Shown here one piece after another: positions 21,901-32,042 of a stretch of DNA of 64,000 nucleotides. Position 1 is the first letter of the stretch. Each line of letters begins with the position of its first letter. The position numbers and the translations under genes are program-made. This stretch comes from Emydura subglobosa (lineage: Eukaryota; Chordata; Testudines; Chelidae): assembly GCA_007922225.1 (NCBI GenBank), contig ML679963.1, forward strand, positions 7,101,984-7,165,983, given 5' to 3'. The notes beneath the pieces are model-generated. The model was not told the DNA's origin, ran no database searches, and was given only the letters and a program-made list of their open reading frames with translations.

Positions 21901-24708
21901 GTTCACAATAAGTCAGCGTCAGAACTAAAAGTAGAGCCCCAGTCTTTTGATTCCTATTTCTGTACTCTAACAATCAGACAAGGCTGCATCTTCAAAAAAT
22001 GCTCTAAATAGATTTAAAACTTAATGCTTTTAAAAACCATTTCCTAGAAGAAAAATTACAGAATAGACATAACACTTACATCTCTATTGTCAGCATTTAA
22101 GTTTCGCCATTAACATCTGCAACACTACCAAAAAAAAGACCCTGATCCCGCAAAGACTTATTCATGCTTAAATTTACACGTAAGAATAGTCCATTACTTA
22201 CATGCATTAATTTAAGAACTTCACTAAGTCTTTGTATAAAATCATAGCTAAAGTTATTAATTTACCCTAGCTTAAATTCCTTTTTATGACACTAGTCAGT
22301 TACACACATTTGGATCCATTTTCCAGTTATTTTTTCATACTATACTGAGCTCATTGCAAGAGAAGACATAGCAAATGACTGCAACTTCCAGATAAAATGC
22401 TCACACAAGAGAACACAAACTATTTTTAGCTATTTTTAGTTACACTCAAATAAGCCAGCCTCACCTTTTGCTGTCTGAGTTGTTCCAGTTTCTCTGCAGT
22501 AGGTTTCTTTTCCCCCTTTTCTCTTGTACCTTTAATCTTTGCTTCCAAAGAGGACATCCACAATATCCCATCATTTTCCACATCAGAGCTGACTGAAACA
22601 GGTTCTTAAAAAAATCAATCAATCAACTCAAAGAGCCATCTAGTAAGAGGAATAGATGTTAGGAGCTTGATCTTGAACCCAGTGAAGTCAATGGTAAAGT
22701 TCCCATTGATTCCAGTGGACACAAGATCAGATACCGAACACTTTAGCTCTGCATTCTGGCAAGTTTATTTCGTTCCCTGAACTCAGCCAGCCAGAAAAAA
22801 TCTCTCCAACCTCTTCTTCTGGCCAAGAACATAGCTGGTAAACCCACAGATTTTTAGCATTAAAAAAATTACGGACAAATTAAGGCCTTCATTTTCATCA
22901 GCATCTATTATTCATTTATTTATATTTATAACTATATATTTATATTCAGTTATTTACACTCCAAGAGTGCTAGGTACCTTAACGATATGTAAGATAACAA
23001 AGGTGCCTGCCTGACTGCCTGCCCAAAAAACCTTATCATCTAAAAAGAAAAAAGCAGCTGAAAGTTGTGGGAAAGTGATACAAGAAGAGCTGAACACTAG
23101 TGGAATAATGTATTCAATAAATAATGCTTTCACTCACATCATTTGACTACAGTAATTCCATGCCATATTTGTTAAATAAATGAACTGATCATTTGTTTAC
23201 AATATTCAATCATGCAAGATACAGTATATCAGAAGAGCAGTGGTGGTGATAATATGCAATTTCATGACTTAGGCCTATGTAAGGCATCTTTATTCCAGCA
23301 TTATACCTCCATCTTTATTCTGTTACAAATGCATCCACTGTAGAGGTTGTAGTGGTATATCAATAAAAATCATCCCCAACGCCAACATAGTTATACTGGA
23401 ACAAAATTACTGTAGACCAGGCTTAGAGCTTCTTCAGCAGTTAATTAATTGGGATGGGAAGAATTCTGCAGCATCCTGGCACCTTTCTTTCTCTCTTTTT
23501 TTAAGAGCAGAGTCTGAACAGACAGTGATATCAGAGTTCAGTATTACTAAAATACAAAAATCACTGAGCAACTTGTTTTTAAATTCATCTTACTGAGAAA
23601 CTTATCTCAGAAAGCAAGAAATTAAGAAAACTGCTGTTTTAAAAACAAACCTTGGGGAAATTACCTTTATGCAGTGGGTATTTAAAACAATGACAGGAAT
23701 CAAGTACTAGTTTCCTACAGATTGTATTTCTTCACAAGAGTTTCATGGCATTTTGTTACAACCCCATTTATTAGTATTCGAAATTTCTTGTGCTCAGTGA
23801 TTTCTGCATTTATTAATACAAGTCAGATCTCAGATTTGTTACTAAAGTTATGAAAGCAACAAGAGCACATTCTCATGTACAGAAGAGAAGAATCTCACTA
23901 CCTCGTGTCTTTCTCTTCCTTTTCTTCCCTTCAAAGTTCCCTATGTCTCGTTTTCTCTTCTTTGCAGTCCCCGCATTAAGCATCTCTTCAGAGTCATCGG
24001 TTTTTTCATCCACGTGCAGTTCACGTTGCTGTATTTTAGCTTCAGATTTCTTGGCTCCGTTTGTTCCGAGGCCCTTTTCAGAAATACTTGGAAGCTTTTT
24101 ATCTTTGCTTCCAAAAAAGTCAAGACTCCCTGGAGAGTCCACTTCATGGTCTTTGCTTTTCACCACCTAAAATGTAAAAAAAAAAAGAACTCAGCTCCAT
24201 TGGACAAACTGTCCCAGTATCACCGAATCCGCGGTTTGCACTGACTCGTCTATCAAACGCCAAAGCCAAGAGCCAGAACCAGGCACCCAGGAAGGGACCC
24301 CGGGGCCGGGGCCAGAATCTGGGTAGGGGAACCAGTAGGGTCCCGGGCAGGCATCGGGACCAGACAACGAGCAAGACCCGGACTGGTCACGGGTGGGGGG
24401 CGGGCATCCAGCTAACGACCAGGCCCCGGCGGTGGGGCCCCGACTCCGGGCCAGAACCAGGAACCGGAGCCGGACTCTGCCGAGGCGATCCGGGGTCCAG
24501 AACCAAGAGAACCAGCCCTGAGGCGGGCTGGCTCGCCGCGGGGACGGGGCTGGCATGTGCCGCGCCCGGCGTGGTGGGAACTGGCCCGGCTCGGCTCGGC
24601 TCGGCCCGGCCCGGGCGGTACCTTGAAGCGCCGGGCGTCCTGCCTGAAGCGCTTCAGATCGAACCTGGCGCCAGCCCCCAGCTTCCGGAAGAGCCCGTAA
24701 GAATCCAT
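12835..24708 (-). CDS. DDX52: DDX52, ROK1-type DEAD-box RNA helicase (complete CDS)
   Basis: Fifteen exons: 24622-24708, 23902-24166, 22465-22604, 21546-21731, 20993-21136, 19536-19647, 18737-18809, 18408-18611, 17963-18053, 17305-17427, 16885-17035, 16362-16437, 15339-15410, 14046-14138 and 12835-12919. They total 1902 nt, i.e. 633 codons plus TGA, with all phases consistent and GT-AG sites throughout. Motifs in order: basic N-terminal region (KKRKRD and KKRKRK, likely nucleolar targeting), Q motif (about 185-225), Walker A APTGSGKT (234-241), PTRELA (267-272), TTPNRL (316-321), motif II DESD (343-346, the ROK1/DDX52 variant of DEAD), SAT (378-380), [13 protein letters not shown] (498-502), HRIGRTGRAG (523-532) and a Lys-rich tail. 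The yeast relative Rok1 acts in 18S rRNA processing in the small-subunit processome; the same role is inferred here. Confidence 0.97.
12920..14045 (-). other. DDX52: DDX52 intron 14
   Basis: No repeat or exon recognised. Confidence 0.6.
14046..14138 (-). CDS. DDX52: DDX52 exon 14
   Basis: A 93-bp exon encoding [20 protein letters not shown] and ending [10 protein letters not shown] run of eight A sits directly before the donor GTAAGT; only a donor after all eight A keeps the frame into exon 15. Confidence 0.93.
14139..15338 (-). other. DDX52: DDX52 intron 13, with a TA microsatellite
   Basis: Contains a TA dinucleotide run at about 14453-14470 and a GA/GC/CA mixed simple repeat near 15215-15257. 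Nothing else was recognised. Confidence 0.6.
15339..15410 (-). CDS. DDX52: DDX52 exon 13
   Basis: A 72-bp exon encoding [20 protein letters not shown] and HKLQ, the end of the helicase core. Confidence 0.94.
15411..16361 (-). other. DDX52: DDX52 intron 12
   Basis: No repeat or exon recognised. The 65-codon plus-strand frame at 15981-16178 contains [20 protein letters not shown] but no family could be assigned. Confidence 0.5.
16362..16437 (-). CDS. DDX52: DDX52 exon 12 (motif VI)
   Basis: A 76-bp exon that completes HRIGRTGRAG and continues [18 protein letters not shown]. Confidence 0.96.
16605..16825 (-). repeat. MIR-type SINE in DDX52 intron 11
   Basis: Read on the minus strand, it has a degenerate tRNA-like head with an AGAGCAG start, then the core segment CTTTGCCACATCATTTAACC and CCTCAGTTCACCCATCTG. 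This is the MIR core order. Confidence 0.65.
16885..17035 (-). CDS. DDX52: DDX52 exon 11 (motif V)
   Basis: A 151-bp exon encoding [39 protein letters not shown] (motif V) and the first half of motif VI (EYIHRI). It ends one base into the Gly codon. Confidence 0.97.
17305..17427 (-). CDS. DDX52: DDX52 exon 10 (motif IV)
   Basis: A 123-bp exon, phase 0 at both ends. It encodes [20 protein letters not shown] and ends [11 protein letters not shown]. Confidence 0.96.
17428..17962 (-). other. DDX52: DDX52 intron 9, with an A-rich low-complexity tract
   Basis: An A-rich stretch with CCAAAC spacers lies at about 17702-17752. No other feature was recognised. Confidence 0.6.
17963..18053 (-). CDS. 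DDX52: DDX52 exon 9
   Basis: A 91-bp exon encoding [20 protein letters not shown] and ending [10 protein letters not shown], the link into the second RecA-like domain. Confidence 0.95.
18408..18611 (-). CDS. DDX52: DDX52 exon 8 (motifs II and III)
   Basis: A 204-bp exon encoding [19 protein letters not shown] (motif II DESD) and [20 protein letters not shown] (motif III SAT). The acceptor is fixed by phase: only AG before AGTTGAATGG keeps the frame. Confidence 0.97.
18737..18809 (-). CDS. DDX52: DDX52 exon 7 (motif Ib)
   Basis: A 73-bp exon encoding [24 protein letters not shown] corresponds to motif Ib (TPGR in most family members). Confidence 0.95.
18875..19125 (+). repeat. MIR-type SINE in DDX52 intron 6
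   Basis: Plus strand: AGCATGGTCTAATGATGGGA, a degenerate B box, then GGCAAGTCACTTCATCTCTC and CCCATCTGTAAAAATGGAGC. This is one of the best-preserved MIRs in the window. It ends near the GTGTTGTGGGGATTTATTAG segment and a short tail. Confidence 0.85.
19536..19647 (-). CDS. DDX52: DDX52 exon 6
   Basis: A 112-bp exon encoding [20 protein letters not shown] and [11 protein letters not shown]. It ends one base into the next codon. Confidence 0.95.
19648..20992 (-). other. DDX52: DDX52 intron 5
   Basis: Contains a short CACACACC simple repeat near 19926-19952. No exon or clear transposon was recognised, although a tRNA-SINE-like fragment may lie near 20045-20165. Confidence 0.5.
20993..21136 (-). 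CDS. DDX52: DDX52 exon 5 (motifs I and Ia)
   Basis: A 144-bp exon of 48 codons. It encodes [20 protein letters not shown] (Walker A) and ends SPTRELASQ (motif Ia). Confidence 0.97.
21546..21731 (-). CDS. DDX52: DDX52 exon 4 (Q motif)
   Basis: A 186-bp exon, phase 0 at both ends. It encodes [18 protein letters not shown] and [18 protein letters not shown]; the Phe upstream and the PTPIQ box form the Q motif that reads the adenine of ATP. Confidence 0.96.
21840..21990 (-). repeat. MIR-type SINE fragment in DDX52 intron 3
   Basis: Minus strand: a GATTGTTAGAGTACAGAAAT-like head, then GCTCTACTTTTAGTTCTGAC and a core with GTGAACGTGAACAAGTCAC. The copy is short and diverged. Confidence 0.55.
22465..22604 (-). 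CDS. DDX52: DDX52 exon 3
   Basis: A 140-bp exon encoding [14 protein letters not shown] and ending [10 protein letters not shown]. WMSSxEAKI is a DDX52 signature just before the helicase core. Confidence 0.94.
22605..23901 (-). other. DDX52: DDX52 intron 2, with an L2/L3-like tail fragment
   Basis: On the minus strand at about 22895-23045 there is a fragment of the common LINE tail (GCAGGCAGGCACC, then an AT-rich AATAAAT end). The rest shows nothing recognisable. Confidence 0.5.
23902..24166 (-). CDS. DDX52: DDX52 exon 2
   Basis: A 265-bp exon with acceptor TTTTAG and donor GTAGTG. It encodes an acidic/basic low-complexity region with [12 protein letters not shown] and the clusters KKRKRD and KKRKRK. 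SLDFFG matches the family (LDFFG). The rest of this N-terminal region is poorly conserved, as expected. Confidence 0.93.
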
Positions 24709-24850
24709 CTTTACCCGGCGTGCACCGCGACAGCGACGCGCTTCCCAGAAGGCTCCGCTCCGCGCACGGGCCTAGAAACACGGCACTACCCGGCATGCTC
24801 TGCGGCTGAGGGCTGCCCGTTGCGCCTGCAAAAGAGGGTCCGGAAGTAGA
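24190..24850 (-). promoter_or_regulatory. DDX52: CpG-island promoter of DDX52
   Basis: A GC- and CpG-rich block over exon 1 and its flanks. About 130 bp upstream of the ATG is an ETS-type site CCGGAAGTAG (24840-24849, plus strand). Another segment, ACTACCCGGCATGC (24784-24797), resembles the ZNF143/SIX5 promoter motif. There is no TATA box. A 201-codon frame across the island (24191-24796) is a composition artefact. Confidence 0.8.
24622..24708 (-). CDS. DDX52: DDX52 exon 1 (start)
   Basis: The ATG is at 24706-24708 and gives [19 protein letters not shown], close to the conserved DDX52 start (LFRxLGAGAxFD). It ends in phase 0 at donor GTACCG, inside the CpG island. Confidence 0.95.
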
Positions 24851-24954
24851 GAATCGTCATTTCCTGCAAGGTCAAGGTCAGAACAAGTCCCCTCCTTCCC
24901 CGGGGCACATGGCAACTCCCAGCCGCCCACACGTTTCTTTGCCTGGCTCCTCCC

Positions 24955-26690
24955 AGGGTCATGTGGTGATGTCATGGCAACTCGTTGCGGTGTGACGTGA
25001 TGCTGTCACATGGTCACGGTGCAGCCGTTGAGCGTCATATGGTCACAGAGCAGCGTAGTGGCAACATGGTTTCTTGCCATGGTCGCCTTGCACTGTCCCC
25101 GCATGGCCCGTGGGCTCGGCCCGCACGATAATGCTGTCCGTCGGGTCTTTAGTTAGGGTTTGGATATTTGCTGAGCCAAGCAACAGCGTCGTTAGGGACC
25201 TAGCGGAGCTCTGGGCGCCCGCTGCTGCATTCGGTTAGCGGGCAGTCCGCAGCAATGAGAGGAGGCGCCACGCGCTTGGCTTGTTTAGCCCAGCCAACAG
25301 ACGGCTGAGGGGAGATATGATTGCTCTGTGTAAATACATCAGAGGGATAAATAGCAGGGAGGGAGAGAGAAGAATTATTTAAGTTCAGCCCCATTGTGGA
25401 CGCAAGAACTGATGGATATAAACTGGCCCCCTGGAAGTTTAGACTAATCAATCCAAGGGGAGCAGTGGGGGCAAAAAACCTAGCTGGCTTCAAAACTGAG
25501 CTTGATAAATGTCTGGAGGGGATGGTATGATGGGACGGCCTAATTTGGTAATAGACTTATCTTTGACTACTGGTGGTAGATATGCCAATGACCTGTGAAG
25601 GGATGTTAGATGGGGTGGGTTCTGAGTTATTATAGAGAATTCTTTCTTGGGTGGCTGGCTGGTGAGTCTTGTCCACATGCTCAGGGTTTAACTGATCACC
25701 ATGTTTGGGGTCCGGAAGGAATTTCCCCCCAGGGCAGATTGGCAGAGGCTCTGGGGTTTTTTTTTTGCCTTCCTCCGGAGCATGGAGCATGACTCACTTG
25801 CTGGCGGATTCTCTGTACCTTAAAGTCTTTAAACCATGATTTAAAGACTTTAATAACTCAGTCATAGGTAAGGGGTCTATTACAGGAGTGGGTGGGTGTG
25901 GTTCTGTGGCCTGCATTGTGCAGGAGGTTAGACTAGATGATCATATTGGTCCCTTCTGACCTTAGGGTCTGTGAGCCTATAATGTGTATCATTGTTTGAT
26001 CTGTGCTGTACTTGCAGTTTGAATTGTGCTGTCATGGAGATGTCTGATTATATTGAAATGGCGTGTAATGGTGTCCTTGCACTACAAGATAGCACATCAT
26101 AGTTCCAAGTCATTTTATCAAGCCAAAATAGCATCACATCCCTGTGCTGCAATCAGAGTGCAATTCTCCTGCATCAAAATGTAACCAGCATGCCTTAAAA
26201 ATATAATCACATCAGGACATTACTATCTCCATATGAATTTTTGGAGATAAGATGTCACTGCACAACTTGAAAAATACACTTGTCCGCTAGTGGGTGCAAA
26301 GTGGGACCTGGCAAGAAAAGTGCTACAAGATATGCAGCAAGAGAATGTAACCATATGGGGTTAAACATAATTGCATCAAAACAACATCACATTATTTCAA
26401 AAGGTCATATCACACTGTAACAGTTACAAAGTGATACTGTTGTTTCAAAACATCACAATATTGCAAGAAAACATTATTTTGACAACAGCGCTGTCTTAAC
26501 ATGATCATGGTGTAACAAGATGTCATCATATCACTCCAAATTATTGTGTCCAAATGTCTTCATTGTGATAGTATGATGTTGTATTAAAATAGCACCATAT
26601 TCAAAAAAATGATGTTCCACTGAAATATTAAATCACATCCGATCAAATTGTCATCTAGTGGGAAGGTGATACCTTTAAAAGTGTAAATGT
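24955..26690. repeat. Degenerate CATCACA/TGTGATG-rich tract, split by a CR1
   Basis: On the left flank (24955-25190), TGATG, GTCATGG and TCACATGGTCAC recur. On the right (25990-26690), TCACATC, CATCACA and CAAAACATCACA recur roughly every 20-23 bp between 26370 and 26640. The two flanks share vocabulary, and the CR1 at 25255-25982 lies between them, so I read it as one old tandem tract with a later insertion. The period is approximate. Confidence 0.5.
25255..25982 (+). mobile_element. CR1-type LINE, 3' end
   Basis: The plus strand encodes CR1 ORF2 C-terminal sequence (LRGDMIALCKYIRGINSREG) and NLAGFKTELDKCLEG-like sequence. The 3' UTR has CCGGAAGGAATTTCCCCCC and ends GGTTAGACTAGATGATCATA, CCCTTCTGACCTTAGGGTC. 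The copy is 5'-truncated. Confidence 0.92.
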
Positions 26691-27124
26691 ATGAATGAAA
26701 TTAATTCCAAACTACAGTAACTCTTACCTTCACCTCATGGTATCTATTGCATTTGGAGTCTCTTTAACTGACTGATAATCTTCATCAAGTAATCACTAAG
26801 CCTCTTGTAAAAATTTTACTTCAAGTCACTAATGAGATTCACGCATACTTGAGTCCCAATGACCTATTGCCATAGTTGAATATTAGTACCACTTGGTGGC
26901 ACTATGGGGGTGAAACAAGATTGCATATTTTAGTGTACATTGCTGCTTCTAGGCTTTGGCCCAGCAAATGCTTACATTCTGTTATTCCTTGAAACCTCTC
27001 ACAGCAGAGATCTAATATATGGATCTTTTATTAAAATGATTGCAAACAAACAAAAAACAACCACACAAAACCTAAAACTTGGAACTAATGAGATGTTTGC
27101 TGATCATCACGCTTCACTCTGCTT

Positions 27125-27300
27125 GCATGTTATATTTCTTCTTCCTTAACCCTATGTTTGTCTTGTCTGGACAAGCTCTTCAGGGCAGGGGCTGTCTCTT
27201 ATTTTATGTTGGACAGGTTCTACTACACTGGAGGCCTGATCTCAGTTGGGATCCTTATGCAGTACTGTAATTTTACTATTATTACTATTACTAACAACAG
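27125..27300 (+). repeat. L2/L3-like LINE tail
   Basis: CAAGCTCTTCAGGGCAGGGG and a CTGATCTCAGTTGGGATCC segment, ending in an ATT/ATTACT-rich tail. The same tail recurs at 35330, 58305 and 60860. Confidence 0.65.
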
Positions 27301-28075
27301 TAATTACATGTGTTTTATTATCAATTATTCAGTTAGGCTAAATAATATTCATCAGGTAATTAAGTTTCTTTCTGTCAGGTATGCCTATTATTTCTCTGGG
27401 AAGCAATGCTTTAAATTGACATAGCAGTATTTAATTTATGATGTGACTGTTGGCCTGTTGATGTGGTTTGCAGGCCAGCGAGCTAGCCAGATATTATGCT
27501 GGGATCCTACTCTTTCTTGTGGCTTGTGAGGATAAAAGAGGCTGCCTCCATCTCCACAACACCCGTGTTGCCCCTTCAAAGCAGAGGGCAGGATCCAGGC
27601 CTGTACACAATCTCTTTGCATGTTTGCAAACTGAACGCATGTGTCAGAGCATCAAATTGTGGAAGAGTAATACACACAATTGGATAAAACAATGAGTTTA
27701 GCTATTTTCTCCATCACTCACGTTTTTAGTCACTTGTGTCAGATTATTAAACAAATCAGAAATACCAAATGCAGCATCCAACCCATAAAACTGTTCAACA
27801 TCTTTATGGGCTCATTTCAGCATTTTGTTCTTTTGTATATCCCTGACGGCAAGTTAATTACACTACTGTTTCACCTAATTTTTAAGGAGCACCTCATTTA
27901 AATAGAAGGACAAAAGCCACTGTAGCAACTTTTTGTTCACGCACGTCAGCGTTTCATGATTTACAGTATAATTAGCTGGTTGCAAAGGACTGATAGGCCA
28001 ACCCCTCTCCTATCAATCACATTGCAAAGAAGCTTGGATCATCAGCTCTGCTGGGAAGAAACACTCTGCATTTTA

Positions 28076-28390
28076 GGGCATGGCTACACTTTGAGCTAGG
28101 AGTTTGATTCCCAACTCAAGAAGACAGATTTGTACTAGCTCTCCTGGAGCTAGCGGGCTAAAATTTGAATGTAACTGCAGCAGCATTAGCTGTGAGAGGA
28201 GCTACCTGCCTGGAGCATGTATCCATCTGAGACCCTGGGCACATACTTGGGGAAACTAGCCGATCCCACCTCTCATGCTGCTGCACTCTGTGTTTAGTGC
28301 ACTAGCTCACTGAGAGCTATTGGGAGTATATCGTTTCAAGTTGGGAATCACACTTCCACCTTTGACTTAGAAATGTAAAACTGAGTCGCA
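28076..28390. mobile_element. MITE with long, decayed inverted repeats
   Basis: The left arm contains AGTTTGATTCCCAACTC; the right arm contains its complement-like AAGTTGGGAATCACACTTCC. Between them are GAGCTAGCGGGCTAAAA and scattered internal complements (CAGCAGCAT against ATGCTGCTGC). The termini, TGGCTACACTTTGAG on the left and CAAAGT-type complements on the right, are degenerate. No coding capacity. Confidence 0.65.
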
Positions 28391-28599
28391 AAGCCCCAGG
28401 TATTTCCCACAGGGTGGACTGAGAATTTTTGATTATGTTGCCTTGTTTCTGTTGTCTGTGTCATCTGCCCTAGCATCTCATCTAATGGCCTAGTCCACAT
28501 TTCCACTGAAGTCATTGGAAAGACTCCCAGGAGACTTCAAAGGGATTTGGATCAGCCCTATATTTAAGGGTCATCCTACAGACATTTCCTTATGAGTCT

Positions 28600-28695
28600 A
28601 GGCCCTCGTACAGCAAAGCACTTGAACATATATTAACATTAAGGGACTCCAGTGACTCTGAAGTTAAAGGTAAGCATGTGCTTAAGTACACTGCT
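28600..28695. repeat. Short palindromic repeat (GCACTTAAGCAC family)
   Basis: CAGCAAAGCACTTGAACATA on the left and GTAAGCATGTGCTTAAGTAC on the right form an imperfect hairpin. Members of the same family lie near 34770, 43045 and 59295. Confidence 0.55.
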
Positions 28696-29340
28696 TAATG
28701 TTTATTACTGGAAGAATAGCTGTATTTGATCCAGTCTCATACACATCCTCGGGTGCCACGCTTGACAACAAGCATGACTAACAAGAACATGTTAGAGGCC
28801 AGTACAGAACACAAATAGTCCATTTAAAGCAGAGTTGTTCAGGCCCCATCAAAGTACTTTGCATAGATAAAGATCAACATTTGATATAATTTTTGTATTT
28901 ATTCATCATAACAAACTTCAGGACCTTAACAATAAAATTATATCTACTAAAGCTTTATAGCAGATCAAATGATATAGTTTTTGTCCTAGTGTTCTTGAAG
29001 GTAAAACAAACAACATTCCAATTAAGCAACATTTTAATATCAACATCACAAAAGCCATTTTCTGTAATAAAATTCTCATGGACCAATTGTTTACATTGCC
29101 AACATCTGAGAAATCTAAGTAAAACAGGCAACAATAATTTCAACTGGAAGATTTAAGGTAAGATACTTTTCTCTCATAATGTTCACTGTTTTAATTACAA
29201 GCTTTGAGATGAAAAATTACATCAACTCAATCCTCCCTGCAGTCTATATCTGTTTGATTTATGGCACCCTTTCTCTGCCAACCTTTTGACTGTCCACCAT
29301 GTAAATGGAAGTGTTTGTATGAAGTTCCTGGGAGGGCACA

Positions 29341-29682
29341 ATGTACAGAATAATTTTGTTTGTGATCTTCATTTGCATTGCAACATGGATCCATTTTTTT
29401 CACAGTAAACAAAGACAGTTCACAAGAGAGAAACTCCAAACAATATCATTAGGGTCATTAACCAGAGTTCACTTGCCTGATCTTCATGAAGATGTAATGA
29501 CTAATAGCTGGTTGGGAGAATATGGAGAAGAATACAGAAGAATTTGTGTAACAAAGAACTATAAATCATCTCAAATAAACTACAAACATCCATCACTTAT
29601 CCAAGAGATCCTGTCAGTGGATTCAAGAATGAGGAAATGGGAAATAATCTCTTCATCAATTGGTTTGCAGACCCTTTTGTAA
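29341..29682 (+). CDS. Unassigned 113-codon ORF with N-terminal membrane anchor
   Basis: I do not recognise this frame. It starts MYRIILFVIFICIATWIHFF, which reads as a type II signal anchor (hydrophobic residues about 4-20 followed by HSKQRQFTREK). It then continues as ordinary-looking soluble sequence with Asp/Glu/Arg-rich stretches (DLHEDVMTNSWLGEYGEEYR) and stops with TAA. The context GGGCACA before the ATG is neutral. It lies in the gene-poor spacer between DDX52 and HNF1B. It could be a lineage-specific gene, a retrocopy fragment, an exon of an unseen gene, or chance. A consensus donor (AAG|GTAAGA) at 29156-29162 and the absence of a clear acceptor leave the exon structure open. Confidence 0.25.
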   Translation: MYRIILFVIFICIATWIHFFHSKQRQFTREKLQTISLGSLTRVHLPDLHEDVMTNSWLGEYGEEYRRICVTKNYKSSQINYKHPSLIQEILSVDSRMRKWEIISSSIGLQTLL

Positions 29683-29714
29683 TCAGAAACAAGTAGAGCT
29701 AACTAGTAATGTGG

Positions 29715-29950
29715 GAATATTGTGTAGTGGTTAAAGCAGTAGCTGGGTAGTCAGGAGGTTCTGGAATCTATACCTAGTTGAAACTGTGCAACTGTCTTAG
29801 TGTGTGACCATGGGCAAATCACTTAACCATGCCTTTGTTTCCCTTAGCTGTATATAATTTACCTATCTCAGATGGCTCTTCAGAGGCTTTTCATTAGTGT
29901 ATTTTAGTGCTCTGAGAGCCTCAAATTAAAAATGCAAAGTATTTTAGTTG
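29715..29950 (+). repeat. MIR-type SINE
   Basis: TGTGTAGTGGTTAAAGCAGT at the head, GTGTGACCATGGGCAAATC and ACTTAACCATGCCTTTG in the core, and GCAAAGTATTTTAG at the end. Orientation is plus. Confidence 0.85.
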
Positions 29951-30554
29951 CATATATCATACAAATTCTGACTGTCTCTGAAGGTAATGGCATTAAAATA
30001 CTGCCTACCTGTTAAAATATTTCCTGAAATTATGTTAGACAGTATTGCCCAAAGCCTTCCTTATGCAGGGATTATTCTTACAATGCTGGTGCACATAAAA
30101 CTCCTATTAAAATCAATGGAAGTTTGGTCACAGTGAGCGGGACAGTAGGATTTGGCCCAATTAGATCAGAAAAGTTTTTTTGAAATTAGGAAAAGTGAGA
30201 AAAGTCTAGTTTAAGCTTGTCACAGCTCTGTACAGGCACTGAGATCCAGGAAGTGAAACTGAATAGAAATGGGTGAAACTGATCAAGCTAGTTTCATAGT
30301 TCCTTGTCTAAGTTGAATGAAGTGCAAAGAGCAAACCAACCTACAAGTGGTAAAACCCATCTTTAGATTTGTGAAATGTATTCAGCTTTTGCACCTCAAG
30401 AGCAATTATTGCACTTGAAATAAGAGATAATCAAATCTCATGCTTCAGAACATAAACCCATCCCTTGTGGGGTCTGTGCCCCATGCACAGCATTGCATAA
30501 TTGGCTAAATGCATTCTGAGGCTCATTTTTCAGCCTCTGAAGCTTCAGGCATTA

Positions 30555-30685
30555 GTTATTATTATTTAACATTTATACTATGGTAGCACCTAGAGGCCTT
30601 ATCCCCATGTGCTGGACACTCTACAAACACAGGTGAGGATGTGGTCCCTGCCCCAAAGAATTTACAGTCTTATGACCTGATTCTC
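30555..30685 (-). repeat. L2/L3-like LINE tail
   Basis: Starts on the minus strand from TAAGACTGTAAATTCTTTGG, GGCAGGGACCACATCCTC, and ends in the TAATAATAAC tail. Confidence 0.7.
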
Positions 30686-32042
30686 ATTTATACGAAGGCC
30701 TTTTTATGCTTTTCTGGTGGTGTGAAGAGGCCTTAATGTAAATGAAAATCAAGCCCTAAGAAGACAAGTATCACATGAAGAGTGAGAGAACGATAAGGGT
30801 AGGAGAAGTATACAATCAATTCTTTCTCTCTGTCTCCCCCTCTCCCTCTATAAGGTGTCAGCTCACCCCATCTGACCATCAAATTATTATTTACTGGGTG
30901 ATTTCTAATAGGAATTATGGGAGAGGTGTTCAGGAGAGATTCAGTATTGTCTGTAAATGCAATTCAGCAATCAGTGGCCAGTAATTGATGTTTGAAACTG
31001 GGGTAATCTCCACCAGGGCAAATCATAACTCCTTGTCCAGACTTGGGGTTTTCACTGATGCAGCTACACCATTGGCTGGTCCCCAATGGCTGAATCAGTG
31101 CTAATCCCAAATATAGGCAAGACCTTTGAAGAGGAAGACAGTAGTGGCCTTACATACCAGCTGAACAACTAATGAAACAGGAGTAACAGACAATGGTCTG
31201 ATATAATATGAGTAATCCTGTATTATCAGAGAAGTCTTAGGCCCCAGTCCTGATTCTATTGAATGCAACTCAAACCTCCCATTGACATCAAGGGGATCTG
31301 GATTTTGCCTTTAATAGCTCTAAAAAGGCCAGAATTGATTAATACCCTTTTCCTATGGAATTCCAGTTTCCATTTAGCAATGTGATATAAACCCTTTCCC
31401 TGTGCACATGAGAAGAGGAGGCCACCTCTCAGGTAGGCACTGAAGAAACTCCACAACAAGACAAAAGAAAACGTTCTTTGTTCACTACCATTGATCCAAA
31501 CTGGGGGAGGAGGGTGGAGCAAAGCACATTCCTTAGTACTGAAGACGGTAGGGGAGTTTATTACTCTAGCCCCACAAAGACAAAGAGAGGACACATGCCA
31601 GCACGGACATCAATTTCAGAGTCCTTACTGAGGCGTACAGTACAGTGAAATTAATGTAGAAGAATGTAAATAATAACAGCCCCTCATAGACCTCTGGAAT
31701 TAGGATTAATCACCAAACCAGCTAGTGGTTAGAAAAATAAAAAGCCACTGGAAATAACAGAGTTTGATTGAGAATGACAGTGTATTAACTTTACCATGTC
31801 TTAACCTCTTGCATTTGCCTTTACACGCTTGCTAATCTCAGCTGCCCCTAATACATTTTGGCTGGCATATAAATAAAACAAGACTATAATAATACTAATG
31901 CCACTAATACTGATAATAATCATGTGCTGACTGAAATCAGTCACAAAACGTCTCTGGACCACAACTGGACCTGGATTTGACCTCAAATCTTTATGATTTT
32001 AACTTTTTTTTTTTTCCTTACAAATAAAGTACAACTTCAGTC

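Noticed and set aside
24191..24796. 201-codon minus-strand frame over the DDX52 promoter
   Set aside because: It lies in a CpG island where stop codons are rare, overlaps DDX52 exon 1 in another frame, and has no recognisable domain.
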